From Elainella sp. Prado103 (GTDB taxonomy: Bacteria > Cyanobacteriota > Cyanobacteriia > Elainellales > Elainellaceae), in the NCBI GenBank assembly GCA_025454395.1, contig JALOOM010000003.1:62001-126000 (forward strand): a DNA stretch of 64,000 nucleotides, written 5' to 3'. Of the stretch, positions 1 through 9,456 are shown piece by piece. A model generated the notes under the pieces. That model saw nothing but the letters and a program-made list of their open reading frames with translations, had not been told where the DNA came from and searched no databases. The position numbers were made by a program, and so were the translations under genes. The stretch's first letter is position 1; each line of letters opens with the position of its first letter.

Positions 1-1
1 C

Positions 2-1081
2 TTATGTCTGGAAACAGTGACTCGACAGTTTACCTCTCATCTGCCACCGGCCGTTTGCACCGTCAGCTTTGCCCTGCAACCCGGAGAGTTACTCAGTTTA
101 TTAGGGCCATCTGGGTGCGGCAAAACAACTTTACTGCGCTTGATTGCAGGCTTTGAACAACCCCAAACAGGAACGATCACCATTGGGCAGCAGATCGTGG
201 CTGGAGCCGGACGGTGGATCCCGCCAGAAAAACGGGGAGTCGGCATGGTATTTCAAGACTATGCACTGTTTCCCCACTTAACCGTGCAGCAGAATATTGC
301 CTTTGGTCTGCAAGAGAAGCCGAGTGGAGCGGTTCGGCAACGGGTTCAGGAAGTCATGACGTTGGTAGGGCTAGAGCAACTGGGTGATCGCTATCCCCAT
401 CAACTTTCAGGTGGGCAACAACAACGGGTCGCCCTGGCCCGCGCCCTCGCACCCCATCCGTTTCTGGTGTTGTTAGATGAACCTCTGAGCAATCTAGATG
501 TGCAGGTGCGGCTGCGCTTACGCCAAGAATTACGAGACATTCTCAAAGCGGCGGGCACCTCAGCAGTCTTGGTCACCCATGATCAAGAAGAAGCGCTTTC
601 CATTTCCGATCGAGTCGCGGTGATGCGGCAAGGTTGTCTTGAGCAAATGGGCACCCCCGAAACCCTCTATCGCGAACCGGCTTCCCGATTTGTGGCCGAA
701 TTTGTCACTCAGACCAATTTCCTCGCAGCTCAGCAGCAAGAGCACCAATGGCAGACTGTTCTGGGTTCTCTACCGCTCGATCGCGTTATAGCCAGTCCCG
801 GATTAACCCCATTGCCAACGTCAGCCGATCTAATGTTGCGCCAAGAAGACCTGCGCCTCATTCCCACGGAAACATCAGGACAGGCGGTTGTACGAGATCG
901 TCAGTTTCTCGGTCGCGAGTATCGCTACAGTGTAGAGCTTCCTTCGGGGCAACAATTCGTCGCTCGCACTCCTGTTGAATTGTATTTACCGATCGGAGCC
1001 AAAGTCAGTCTCGCGATTGCTAGCACCGCTACCTTACGAGCATTCGCCCCTGCACCAGACTTGCGTTCAGCGGAGCAATAG
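2..1081 (+). CDS. ABC transporter ATP-binding protein, Fe(III)/FbpC-FutC type, 5' partial
   Basis: This is the ATPase of a binding-protein-dependent importer, most like the ferric iron family (FbpC/FutC). Visible motifs, in order: Walker A GPSGCGKTT, ABC signature LSGGQQQRVALARAL, Walker B LVLLDEPLSNLD, and the H-loop VTHDQEEAL. A C-terminal regulatory extension of about 115 residues follows, as in the FbpC/PotA class. The reading frame is open to the left edge (LCLETVTRQF precedes an internal GTG at 17), so the true start lies outside the window. The permease and binding-protein partners are not visible. Iron as substrate is inferred from family resemblance; a spermidine, sulfate or molybdate relative cannot be excluded. 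It ends 25 bp before a convergent TonB-like gene. Confidence 0.88.
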   Translation, partial: LCLETVTRQFTSHLPPAVCTVSFALQPGELLSLLGPSGCGKTTLLRLIAGFEQPQTGTITIGQQIVAGAGRWIPPEKRGVGMVFQDYALFPHLTVQQNIAFGLQEKPSGAVRQRVQEVMTLVGLEQLGDRYPHQLSGGQQQRVALARALAPHPFLVLLDEPLSNLDVQVRLRLRQELRDILKAAGTSAVLVTHDQEEALSISDRVAVMRQGCLEQMGTPETLYREPASRFVAEFVTQTNFLAAQQQEHQWQTVLGSLPLDRVIASPGLTPLPTSADLMLRQEDLRLIPTETSGQAVVRDRQFLGREYRYSVELPSGQQFVARTPVELYLPIGAKVSLAIASTATLRAFAPAPDLRSAEQ

Positions 1082-1105
1082 CCTAGACAATCGACCACTC
1101 AGTGA

Positions 1106-2170
1106 TCAAGTCGGTAAATTCATCCAGAGCACTACCACCGTTCCACTCTGATCGATCGTAGGGATGATATTGAGATAACCCGTATAGGCACCCCTCGTCA
1201 CTTCATACAGTAAGCCTCCGCCATACCCCCCAGCCGCTGTTAAGCTAAACTGCTGAGCTTGAAGTTGACCACTCAGATTCGGCAGCAACTGTTCGGGGGT
1301 AGAGTTTGCCAAGAGACGGAGATTACCCACAATTTCTGGACGCGGGGCTGCATTCAGATAAAAGTCGGCAGCCGCAGCCAATTGGGACGGATCGGCCAGA
1401 CGAGTACCCACCTGTTGATTGAGCAAGGTTTCCAGCTCTGCTTTGAGGGTTTCACTCTCTTCCAGTTCCTGCAAGCTGATCGGCTGGGGCGTGACTAGGT
1501 AAATCGTTTCACCCACATTGATCGAGAACACATTTAAAAACCGGGTTTCGCCCGATCGGGTTAATTCGTAAATCTTTCGCCCAGTTTCTTCCAGATCATC
1601 CCGCAATTGAACCGTATAGCCTTGGGACTGGAACTGGCTTTCTAAATTTTGCCCCGCACTCCGAAACGGCGTACCATCCGTCAATTGGTGACAGACACCC
1701 ATCCCATAACAGCCAGTTTGCGCTCCTGCTAATACCGGCACATCACTGAACGGAATGGCGGGAGGAGGGACTGGATCAGGGCTAGGAGTTGGGCTCGGTG
1801 AAGCAGACCGGGGCGAGGGAGTCGGTTGGGGAGATCGCTGGGGAGGCGGTGGAGTGGCTGGCCGAGCAGCCAACGGCGGCGATGGAGCCACCCGAACCGG
1901 AGGAGTCGCGATCACACTCGGAGCTGGGCTGGGTTTGGGTGAGGGAGTCAGGCTGGCTGAGGGTTGGGGAGACGGGAGACGGGTCAGCGGTACTTGCGGA
2001 GATGGGGATAATACAGGCTCTGGTGCTGGCTCAGAACTGGATCGATCGGGCAGCGGCATCAGTAGTATTACAATATGCAACCCAATCGACAGAAATAATG
2101 CGGGTTGCATGACCCACAGGAGCGGAGCCGGACAATCCTTGAAAGCCTGTTTGAGGAACGGTTGAGTCAC
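1106..2170 (-). CDS. TonB-like proline-rich membrane protein with duplicated C-terminal domain
   Basis: The protein has an N-terminal membrane segment (about residues 18-40) containing the SxxxH pattern (SIGLH) that TonB/TolA-type proteins use to couple to ExbB/ExbD. A Pro/Ser-rich stretch of about 100 residues follows (about 45-150), then a folded-looking C-terminus. The C-terminus holds an internal duplication: residues about 176-228 and 299-354 both read L..Q.Q.Q....., then YE[LV]TR, then LN[VI], then a V-rich strand. The canonical TonB C-terminal sequence was not recognised. The GTG start lies at the edge of a tandem array and has no clear Shine-Dalgarno, so the start could be the ATG at codon 20. 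It is convergent with the iron-type ABC ATPase. Function is not established; an energy transducer or envelope-spanning linker is an inference. Confidence 0.6.
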   Translation of the reverse strand: MTQPFLKQAFKDCPAPLLWVMQPALFLSIGLHIVILLMPLPDRSSSEPAPEPVLSPSPQVPLTRLPSPQPSASLTPSPKPSPAPSVIATPPVRVAPSPPLAARPATPPPPQRSPQPTPSPRSASPSPTPSPDPVPPPAIPFSDVPVLAGAQTGCYGMGVCHQLTDGTPFRSAGQNLESQFQSQGYTVQLRDDLEETGRKIYELTRSGETRFLNVFSINVGETIYLVTPQPISLQELEESETLKAELETLLNQQVGTRLADPSQLAAAADFYLNAAPRPEIVGNLRLLANSTPEQLLPNLSGQLQAQQFSLTAAGGYGGGLLYEVTRGAYTGYLNIIPTIDQSGTVVVLWMNLPT

Positions 2171-2250
2171 AGTTACGTAGGGTCACAGTTACGTAGGGTC
2201 ACAGTTACGTAGGGTCATAGTTACGTAGGGTCATAGTTACGCAGGATCGC
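2171..2250. repeat. 16-bp tandem array, 5 copies
   Basis: Five head-to-tail copies of a 16-bp unit (AGTTACGTAGGGTCAC, with C/T variation at the end and a degenerate last copy) sit immediately upstream of the TonB-like gene start. They may form its 5' leader or overlap its promoter. Confidence 0.9.
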
Positions 2251-2918
2251 AAAGTGTGGAGCACTTTGGATAACCCAAGGATCAGGGAGCGCGGGATGGG
2301 AGATTGCATGATAGGAAATTGCAGTTCTGTTCGGGAGATGGGATCAGGATGGAGAGTCGATCGCAGTCACGTTAGAGCAGTCACGTTAAGATAGGCAGGT
2401 TAGATAAGCAGGTTAGATAGGTCAGATTGCAGCTTGCCCCTTGAACCAGGGAAAAACGAGCAGGCTAATTGCAAACGATTCTTAGTTGAGTCTAAGGCTT
2501 TCTGCGAATCAGCAGCCATTTGAGATAGGAAAAGTTTATTAATTTTGCCAGGATGGAATGCCTGACGGATCGCAGAGGGCCGTCAAACGGTAGGCTAGAA
2601 ATAGGGATAGAATGCAAAAAGTTTTGCAAGCAATGTCGATTGCAAGTAAATGAATTGCAGGTAACCGTGCTGATAGACAGGGGAATCTGTTGATCCTTCC
2701 CTTTACCAGCAGCGCCCTCGGCAGTATGAATCTGATGAACTGCGTGCCGTTCACCAATGCTCTCAATCAAATGTGCTAAATCAAAGCTAAAACGCGGAAT
2801 CTGAAGAGTTCATTCAGGATGTCCGATTTGCGCGAAGCGGCATCAGTACAAGGATATCAATGCTACGATTGCCTCAAGAGAAGAATAAGGACAACTAATT
2901 GGAAGGATAGAACGCTTC
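2251..2918. other. Intergenic region upstream of pnp
   Basis: About 670 bp with no convincing gene; the short minus-strand open frames lack family features and start signals. A short repeat (GCAGTCACGTTA, GATAAGCAGGTTA) lies at 2355-2425. A GGAAGGA Shine-Dalgarno-like stretch ends 11 bp before the pnp ATG. The pnp promoter must be here but no confident -35/-10 pair was identified. Confidence 0.5.
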
Positions 2919-5069
2919 ATGTTTCAAGAAGTAGACAAGTCAATATCCGTGGATGGTAGGGATATTCGACTCAAGGTGGGTTTATTAGCGCCTCAAGCAG
3001 GAGGTTCAGTTTTAATCCAGTCTGAAGATACAGCGGTTTTGGTCACTGCCACAAGGGCAGCGGCTCGGGAAGGGATCGATTTTGTGCCGTTGCTGGTGGA
3101 CTACGAAGAACGTCTCTATGCGGCCGGTCGCATTCCGGGTGGGTTTCTCCGGCGCGAAGGAAGACCCCCAGAACGGGCCACCCTGATTAGCCGTCTGATC
3201 GATCGCCCCTTGCGTCCATTATTTCCGAATTGGTTACGCGATGATGTGCAAATTGTTGCAACTACGCTTTCATTGGATGAGCGGGTGCCTCCCGATGTCT
3301 TAGCGGTCACTGGGGCCTCGATCGCCACCTTGTTAGCCGAAATTCCCTTCAACGGGCCAATGGCCGCGGTGCGGGTCGGGCTCGTGGGCGATGATTTCAT
3401 CATTAATCCGACCTACCAAGAAATCGAAGCTGGCGATCTGGATCTGGTCGTTGCAGGATCCCCCGATGGGGTGATCATGGTAGAAGCCGGAGCCAACCAG
3501 CTCCCCGAACAAGACATCATTGAGGCGATCGATTTTGGCTATGAAGTCGTTCGGGATTTGATTCAGGCCCAGCGCGACCTGATCGCCGAACTGGGAATTG
3601 AAATTGTGCAGCAGGAACCGCCAGAGGTTGATTCCACGCTAGAAAACTTTATTACCGATCGCGTCACTGCTCCAGTCAAACAAATTTTGACTCAGTTTGA
3701 GTTGAGTAAGCCGGAACGGGACGAAGCCTTAGATGCGATCAAAGACGAAGTGAACACGGCGATCGAAGCATTGCCAGAAGAAGATCCTGTGCGGGTCGCA
3801 GCAACCACGGAGCCGAAGTCCGTCGGTAATACCTACAAGAGCATTACTAAAAAGTTGATGCGCCGCCAAATCATCGAAGAAGGCGTGCGGGTAGACGGCC
3901 GGAAACTGGATGAAGTTCGACCCATTTCCTGCCGCACCGGCTTATTACCCAGTCGGGTGCATGGCAGTGCCCTCTTTCAGCGCGGTTTAACCCAGGTGAT
4001 GTCGGTGGTTACGCTTGGAACTCCAGGAGAAGCCCAGGAACTAGATGACCTGCATCCGGAAGAAGAAAAGCGCTACATGCATCACTACAATATGCCCCCC
4101 TACTCGGTTGGAGAAACCAAACCCATGCGATCTCCTGGACGGCGCGAGATCGGGCATGGGGCGTTGGCTGAGCGTGCATTAATGCCCGTGATTCCCACCA
4201 AAGCTCAATTTCCCTACGTCTTGCGAGTTGTCTCGGAAGTTCTATCTTCTAACGGTTCCACCTCGATGGGATCGGTTTGTGGCTCTACCTTGGCCCTGAT
4301 GGATGCCGGTGTGCCGATCACCAAACCCGTGAGTGGAGCAGCCATGGGATTGATCAAAGAAGGAGAAGAAGTTCGCATTCTCACAGATATTCAGGGGATT
4401 GAAGACTTCCTGGGCGATATGGATTTCAAAGTCGCTGGCACCGATCATGGCATCACGGCCCTCCAAATGGATATGAAAATCACCGGGCTCTCCATGCAGG
4501 TGATTGCCGATGCGATCAACCAGGCTCGTCCGGCCAGAGTGCATATTCTCGATCGGATGCTCTCTGCCCTGGATAAACCCCGTGAAGAACTATCCCCCTT
4601 TGCGCCTCGTTTGTTAACCATCAAGATCGATCCAGACTTGATCGGCATGATTATTGGCCCAGGTGGCAAAACCATCAAGGGCATCACCGAACAAACCGGA
4701 GCGAAGATCGATATCGAAGACGACGGTACCGTTACCATTTCTGCTGTCGATGGTCTCAAAGCCAAGCAAGCACGAGCAATCATCGAAGGCATGACCCGTA
4801 AGCTCAGTGCCGGGGATGTCTATGTGGGTCGGGTCACTCGCATTATTCCGATCGGTGCGTTTGTGGAATTCCTGCCTGGTAAAGAAGGCATGATCCACAT
4901 TTCGCAACTGGCCGACTACCGAGTCGGCAAAGTAGAAGATGAAGTGGCGATTGGCGATGAGGTGATCGTCAAAGTGCGGGAGATTGACAATCGCGGCCGG
5001 ATTAACCTGACTCGTTTAGGCATTCATCCTGATGAGGCGGCCGCAGCGAGAGAAGCGGCTTCGAAATAG
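2919..5069 (+). CDS. pnp: Polyribonucleotide nucleotidyltransferase (PNPase)
   Basis: PNPase is the phosphorolytic 3'-5' exoribonuclease, also the enzyme that adds heteropolymeric tails in cyanobacteria. The 716-residue length is normal. Two RNase PH domains flank a helical linker (first about 10-145, second about 325-540). A KH domain follows (about 560-615, with IGPGGKTIK) and an S1 domain (about 628-700, with [17 protein letters not shown]). The first core carries [14 protein letters not shown], typical of the family. The ATG has GGAAGGA upstream. A Rho-independent terminator lies 34 bp after the stop, so the gene is probably monocistronic. It has no operon partner here; rpsO, its usual neighbour in other bacteria, is absent. 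Confidence 0.98.
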   Translation: MFQEVDKSISVDGRDIRLKVGLLAPQAGGSVLIQSEDTAVLVTATRAAAREGIDFVPLLVDYEERLYAAGRIPGGFLRREGRPPERATLISRLIDRPLRPLFPNWLRDDVQIVATTLSLDERVPPDVLAVTGASIATLLAEIPFNGPMAAVRVGLVGDDFIINPTYQEIEAGDLDLVVAGSPDGVIMVEAGANQLPEQDIIEAIDFGYEVVRDLIQAQRDLIAELGIEIVQQEPPEVDSTLENFITDRVTAPVKQILTQFELSKPERDEALDAIKDEVNTAIEALPEEDPVRVAATTEPKSVGNTYKSITKKLMRRQIIEEGVRVDGRKLDEVRPISCRTGLLPSRVHGSALFQRGLTQVMSVVTLGTPGEAQELDDLHPEEEKRYMHHYNMPPYSVGETKPMRSPGRREIGHGALAERALMPVIPTKAQFPYVLRVVSEVLSSNGSTSMGSVCGSTLALMDAGVPITKPVSGAAMGLIKEGEEVRILTDIQGIEDFLGDMDFKVAGTDHGITALQMDMKITGLSMQVIADAINQARPARVHILDRMLSALDKPREELSPFAPRLLTIKIDPDLIGMIIGPGGKTIKGITEQTGAKIDIEDDGTVTISAVDGLKAKQARAIIEGMTRKLSAGDVYVGRVTRIIPIGAFVEFLPGKEGMIHISQLADYRVGKVEDEVAIGDEVIVKVREIDNRGRINLTRLGIHPDEAAAAREAASK

Positions 5070-5102
5070 TTATTTTTCTGAACCTCTCTGGGTTTGAGAT
5101 TG

Positions 5103-5133
5103 AAGGCAGGTTGCCAATGCACCTGTCTTTTTT
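5103..5133 (+). terminator. Rho-independent terminator of pnp
   Basis: GGCAGGT (5105-5111) pairs with ACCTGTC (5121-5127) with one G-U pair. Two flanking A-T pairs extend the stem, and a run of six T follows. The rest of the 324-bp gap to the next gene (to 5393) contains only short direct repeats such as two copies of CTCGTGTTGCT and two of TGAGCACGT. Confidence 0.75.
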
Positions 5134-5393
5134 CTGCGGCTCTCGTGTTGCTCTCGTGTTGCTTTTGCTGCTGATTCTTTTTGGCTCTGCTGAGCACGTT
5201 TGGCTGAGCACGTCCGATTCGCAACACAAAGTCGGGATCGGGCGTACTGATTACCTGACAATGCCAGGACTGGCCGTACAATAAAGTATTCCTTGCAGCG
5301 TAATGCATTTCCCAGAAGTTTTCGTTCATCACCGCAATGTGAGCAACTTCCTGGGAGTCTTCGCTTTATGCCACTTCATCCAGTTTTGACGGC

Positions 5394-8300
5394 ATGGCAA
5401 TTCTACATGGTAGCTGGATCGCTTCACCCACGGAAATTCTTGCATCCGGTGCGGTCGATCGCCTTGAAGACGGTTACTTTTTCATCTGGGGCGAAACTTG
5501 GCGCAGGATTGAGCCCATCGCTCGCACCGATCTGCCGGTTCATCCCTTTGCGATGACTGCCCCTGAGTTAACTCAATGGCTGCACTCCCTGCACCAATCT
5601 GGGCAATTGCATTGGCCAGTGGTCGGCTTTCCGGTTGTGGAGCCAGTTCCAGTTAGCACCAGTCCCAAAGGACGATCGCGCAAACGTCCATCTGAACCCA
5701 ATCACGATTCTCCCCTCTGGCAGTCAGTGGTTGGGCTACTGCCCAGCGATGCCATATCTGGATCGACCCCGGAACCTACAACCGGCTGGTTACCCCAACA
5801 TTCAGCGATGAAGACTCCAGCCCTGGAAGTCTTCTCTGTAGAGCAAGATCACCTTGATCCTAACCTCAATGCCGAGGGGCAACCCAGCCCACCAGCAGGG
5901 CAGCCTGCACCCGGAATGCAGCTTCAACCCTGGAGAATTAGCGGGGTACGTCTAACCCTTCTGGAAGCCATTGAGTTGCTCCATTCCTTGCCCCTATCTT
6001 CAGTGCAAGACGATCGATTTTCCTGGCTGGGAGATGACTTGCGATTCTGGTCTCATGTGGCTCGCTGGCGGCTTGATCTACTGGCACGCGGTAAGTTTTT
6101 GCCCAGCCTTGAAGCGATCGATCACCCCACCCATCCCGATCAGCCAGTTTACCCATCGCCTGCCAGCACCCCGTCCGAGTCCTCGACTGGTTCGGGTACC
6201 TCTAGCCATCCCCCATCCGGTTGGTATGCCCAATGGCGAGCCTTACTCGACAGTGCCACTGATCAAACCCGGTTAGATCGGTTTTGCCGCCAGATGCCTC
6301 AAGTCTGTTGCGCCTATGCCGACGCAACCCCTGATGCTGCACCCCAAGCGGCAACTCTTTCAACCCAGCGCGCCACCGCTCTGATCATTCATTTCCTCAA
6401 CCGATCGATCGATGCGCAGATTCGCCCGATCACCGACTCGTTGCCGCTTCCCACCGTGCCCCTCCCCAAAGAGATCGCCTTACGGGAGTGGCTCCAAGCT
6501 TTAGGGCAAACCCCAACACTGCAAGCCGATCCCCAGCGGATCGAGCGATTAGCCAGCACGTTAAGCCAATGGACTGCGCCTCTACAGCCATTTTTATCCC
6601 AATCTAACGTTGCCTTTCGTACCTGCTTCTATTTACACCCTCCCACGGTAGGTAGCCAGGATTGGATTTTGGAATACTTTCTCCAATCGGTGCATGACCC
6701 TGATTTTTTAGTCAGCGCCAAGGTGGTGTGGAATAATCCGGTGGATCGGCTCGACTACATGGGACGAACGATCGATGCCCCCCAAGAAACACTGTTAGCC
6801 GGACTCGGTTTGGCATCACGGCTGTATGTGTTGCTAGAACCCAGTTTGCAATCTGCCCAGCCCCAGTTCTGCCCGTTAACCCCCTTGCAGGTTTACGAGT
6901 TCATTCAGTCCATGGCCTGGCGGCTGCAAGATAGCGGCTTTGGGGTCGTGTTGCCGCCCAGTTTGTCGAATCAGGCGGGTTGGGCCAATCGTCTTGGCTT
7001 ACAGGTGCGGGCAGAAACTCCCAAACTGGGCAAAAACCAACGGTTAGGGTTACAGAGTTTGCTGAATTTCAAATGGGAGTTAACGATCGGTGGACAACGG
7101 CTGTCTAAAGCAGAGTTCGATCGCTTAGTCGCCCTGAATACACCGCTCGTAGAAATTAATGGAGAATGGGTTGAACTGCGCCCCCAAGATATTCGAGCCG
7201 CGCAATCTTTTTTTGAAAGCCGCAAAGACTTGTCGCTTTCATTGGAAGATGCCCTGCGGATCAGTACGGGCGATACGCAAATGATCGAAAAACTACCAGT
7301 GCTTGGGTTTGAGGCCTCTGGGCCCTTAGAAGAATTGATCAACACCCTCACCACGGGTAATCAGAGTGTCAGTGAGATTGCAGTGCCTCGCGGCTTTGCT
7401 GGCGAACTTCGCCCTTACCAACTGCGGGGGGCATCCTGGCTCGCCTTCTTAGAGCAATGGGGGCTAGGAGCTTGCCTGGCCGATGACATGGGGTTAGGTA
7501 AAACGGTTCAATTCATTGCCTTAATGCTGCACTTGCAGGAACAGCAAGCCCTCACCCATCCCACCCTGTTGGTTTGTCCGACCTCAGTGCTCGGCAACTG
7601 GGAACGGGAGGTCAAACGGTTTGGCTCCAGTCTCAAAACGATCGTGCATCACGGCGACAAACGCCCCCAAGGTAAATCCTTTGTAAAAGCAGTGCAGGAG
7701 CGGCATTTAGTGATCACCAGCTATTCTCTGCTACATCGCGATCTCAAAGCCCTTCAAAATGTCACTTGGCAGGGAGTTGTCCTGGATGAGGCCCAAAACA
7801 TCAAAAACGCGGAAGCCAAGCAGTCTCAAGCCGTACGCCAGCTTGATGCCCAATTTCGGATCGCCCTGACCGGCACCCCCGTTGAAAATCGACTCAGCGA
7901 ACTTTGGTCGATTATGGATTTTCTCAACCCTGGCTATCTGGGGCCAAAAAACTTTTTTCAGCGGCGCTTTGCCGTGCCGATCGAGCGTTATGGCGACACC
8001 GATTCTCTCAAAACCCTCCGATCGCTCGTGCAACCCTTCATCTTGCGGCGATTGAAAACCGACCGATCGATCATTCAAGACCTACCGGAAAAGCAGGAAA
8101 TGACTGTGTTCTGTGGCTTAACCGCCGAGCAAGCTAGCCTCTATCAAAAGTTAGTGGATCAGTCCCTCGTAGACATTGAGTCCGCAGAAGGCATCCAACG
8201 GCACGGCATGATCCTGGCTCTCCTGACTCGGCTCAAGCAGGTCTGCAATCACCCCCAGCTCTGTAAAGCAGATGTGGCTACCCGTTCCTCAACCGAGTCT

Positions 8301-8900
8301 GGGTCTCCATCTTCTTCTGCCTTAAACTCAGCGTTTTCTCAACAGTCGGGCAAGTTACAACGCCTAGAAGAAATGTTGGAAGAGGTGATCTCCGAAGGCG
8401 ATCGAGCCCTGATTTTCACGCAATTTGCGGAGTGGGGCAAACTACTCCAACCCTATTTAATTCATCGGCTGGGTCGAGAAGTGATTTTTCTGTATGGCAA
8501 CACCTCTAAAGCCCAACGGGAGGAAATGATCGATCGGTTTCAGAATGATCCGCAAGGGCCCCGCATTTTTATCCTCTCCCTGAAGGCAGGCGGGGTTGGA
8601 TTGAATTTAACCCGTGCTAACCATGTGTTTCACTTCGATCGATGGTGGAACCCGGCAGTGGAAAATCAGGCTACCGATCGGGTATTTCGGATCGGGCAAA
8701 CCCGCAATGTCCAGGTGCATAAATTTGTCTGTACTGGCACCCTGGAAGAAAAAATTCATGAGCTGATCGAAAGCAAAAAAGCCCTTTCCGAGCAGGTTGT
8801 GGGAACCGGCGAAAATTGGCTGACGGAATTGGATACCGATGCTTTACGTAATCTACTGTTGCTCGATCGGGCCGCCGTGATTGATGACCGACCAGACTAA
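5394..8900 (+). CDS. SNF2-family DNA-dependent ATPase/helicase
   Basis: A 1168-residue SNF2/Rad54-like translocase. The N-terminal ~640 residues form the bacterial SNF2-associated region. The RecA-like core then shows motif I DDMGLGKTVQ (about 694-703), motif II as DEAQ (about 798-801), LTGTPVENRLSELW, and the C-terminal lobe with ALIFTQFAEW and the VI-box QATDRVFRIGQ. Such proteins remodel protein-DNA complexes; the bacterial substrate is unknown. The ATG gives the usual cyanobacterial opening MAILHGSWI. Residues about 78-270 include a Pro/Ser/Thr-rich low-complexity linker. The stop codon lies at the edge of a degenerate 11/12-bp tandem array. It is separated from both neighbours by more than 300 bp. 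Confidence 0.93.
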   Translation: MAILHGSWIASPTEILASGAVDRLEDGYFFIWGETWRRIEPIARTDLPVHPFAMTAPELTQWLHSLHQSGQLHWPVVGFPVVEPVPVSTSPKGRSRKRPSEPNHDSPLWQSVVGLLPSDAISGSTPEPTTGWLPQHSAMKTPALEVFSVEQDHLDPNLNAEGQPSPPAGQPAPGMQLQPWRISGVRLTLLEAIELLHSLPLSSVQDDRFSWLGDDLRFWSHVARWRLDLLARGKFLPSLEAIDHPTHPDQPVYPSPASTPSESSTGSGTSSHPPSGWYAQWRALLDSATDQTRLDRFCRQMPQVCCAYADATPDAAPQAATLSTQRATALIIHFLNRSIDAQIRPITDSLPLPTVPLPKEIALREWLQALGQTPTLQADPQRIERLASTLSQWTAPLQPFLSQSNVAFRTCFYLHPPTVGSQDWILEYFLQSVHDPDFLVSAKVVWNNPVDRLDYMGRTIDAPQETLLAGLGLASRLYVLLEPSLQSAQPQFCPLTPLQVYEFIQSMAWRLQDSGFGVVLPPSLSNQAGWANRLGLQVRAETPKLGKNQRLGLQSLLNFKWELTIGGQRLSKAEFDRLVALNTPLVEINGEWVELRPQDIRAAQSFFESRKDLSLSLEDALRISTGDTQMIEKLPVLGFEASGPLEELINTLTTGNQSVSEIAVPRGFAGELRPYQLRGASWLAFLEQWGLGACLADDMGLGKTVQFIALMLHLQEQQALTHPTLLVCPTSVLGNWEREVKRFGSSLKTIVHHGDKRPQGKSFVKAVQERHLVITSYSLLHRDLKALQNVTWQGVVLDEAQNIKNAEAKQSQAVRQLDAQFRIALTGTPVENRLSELWSIMDFLNPGYLGPKNFFQRRFAVPIERYGDTDSLKTLRSLVQPFILRRLKTDRSIIQDLPEKQEMTVFCGLTAEQASLYQKLVDQSLVDIESAEGIQRHGMILALLTRLKQVCNHPQLCKADVATRSSTESGSPSSSALNSAFSQQSGKLQRLEEMLEEVISEGDRALIFTQFAEWGKLLQPYLIHRLGREVIFLYGNTSKAQREEMIDRFQNDPQGPRIFILSLKAGGVGLNLTRANHVFHFDRWWNPAVENQATDRVFRIGQTRNVQVHKFVCTGTLEEKIHELIESKKALSEQVVGTGENWLTELDTDALRNLLLLDRAAVIDDRPD

Positions 8901-8988
8901 ACCCAAACTAAAGCCCAGACTGAACCCAAACTAAAGCCCAAACTAAACCCAAACTAAAGTCCAGACTGAAGCCCAAACTGAAGCCTAG
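8893..8988. repeat. Degenerate 11/12-bp tandem array, about 8 units
   Basis: Units alternate between forms like AACTAAAGCCCA and AACTAAACCCA, with GACTGAA variants. The array starts at the last codons of the SNF2 gene and supplies its stop codon, so the last residues of the protein are repeat-derived. Confidence 0.85.
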
Positions 8989-9456
8989 GCTTTGATCTGA
9001 GCACGCCTCCGCCGAACTGCACCACATTAAACTACAAACACTGATGGCAGAGCAGGGCAAGATCAACGCTGGATCGCCAATTGTCCTCTCGTCATCACAG
9101 CCGGGGGCAGCTACACTCGCAATAAAACTCAATAGCCATTCGGACAAAAACCTGAAGCGCCCCCCATGAACCCGCTTGAATCTGGGCATACTAGACTGAA
9201 TTCCAAACTTCAAGAATTTTGCTCACTCCCTGAGCGATCGTCTGTCCCTTGCTTGGGGGAATTAGGTTTCTGACCAACGGGTTTTCTGACCAACGGGTTC
9301 AACTCAACCTGCCCGCCGCTCTGGGTTTATCCAGGTCGCCTAGAGCCATATCCATAACCGGCAACTCAAATTGTGCAACGATCGTTTTCTCATCCTGGTG
9401 GTTTGGCACGCTATATTCTTTGCACACCATTTTAAACACCATGTTTTTTAAACACC
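8989..9456. other. Intergenic region between the SNF2 and FIST genes
   Basis: No gene is supported. It holds two exact copies of TTCTGACCAACGGGTT (9267-9301) and two copies of TTTTAAACACCATG just before and across the FIST start (9430-9462), so the start codon itself lies in a duplicated stretch. A minus-strand frame over 8908-9213 is only a translation of the preceding array plus its flank. Confidence 0.5.

Noticed and set aside
2171-2250. 16-bp array as a CRISPR
   Set aside because: Units are contiguous with no spacers and too short. The same holds for the other arrays.
5320-5370. CGTTCATC upstream of the SNF2 gene as a glutamine riboswitch (glnA type)
   Set aside because: The paired GACGGAAGTAGG half of the aptamer is absent.
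8908-9213. 101-codon minus frame with SLGFSLGF repeats
   Set aside because: It is the translation of the degenerate 11/12-bp array plus flanking DNA, with no start signal.
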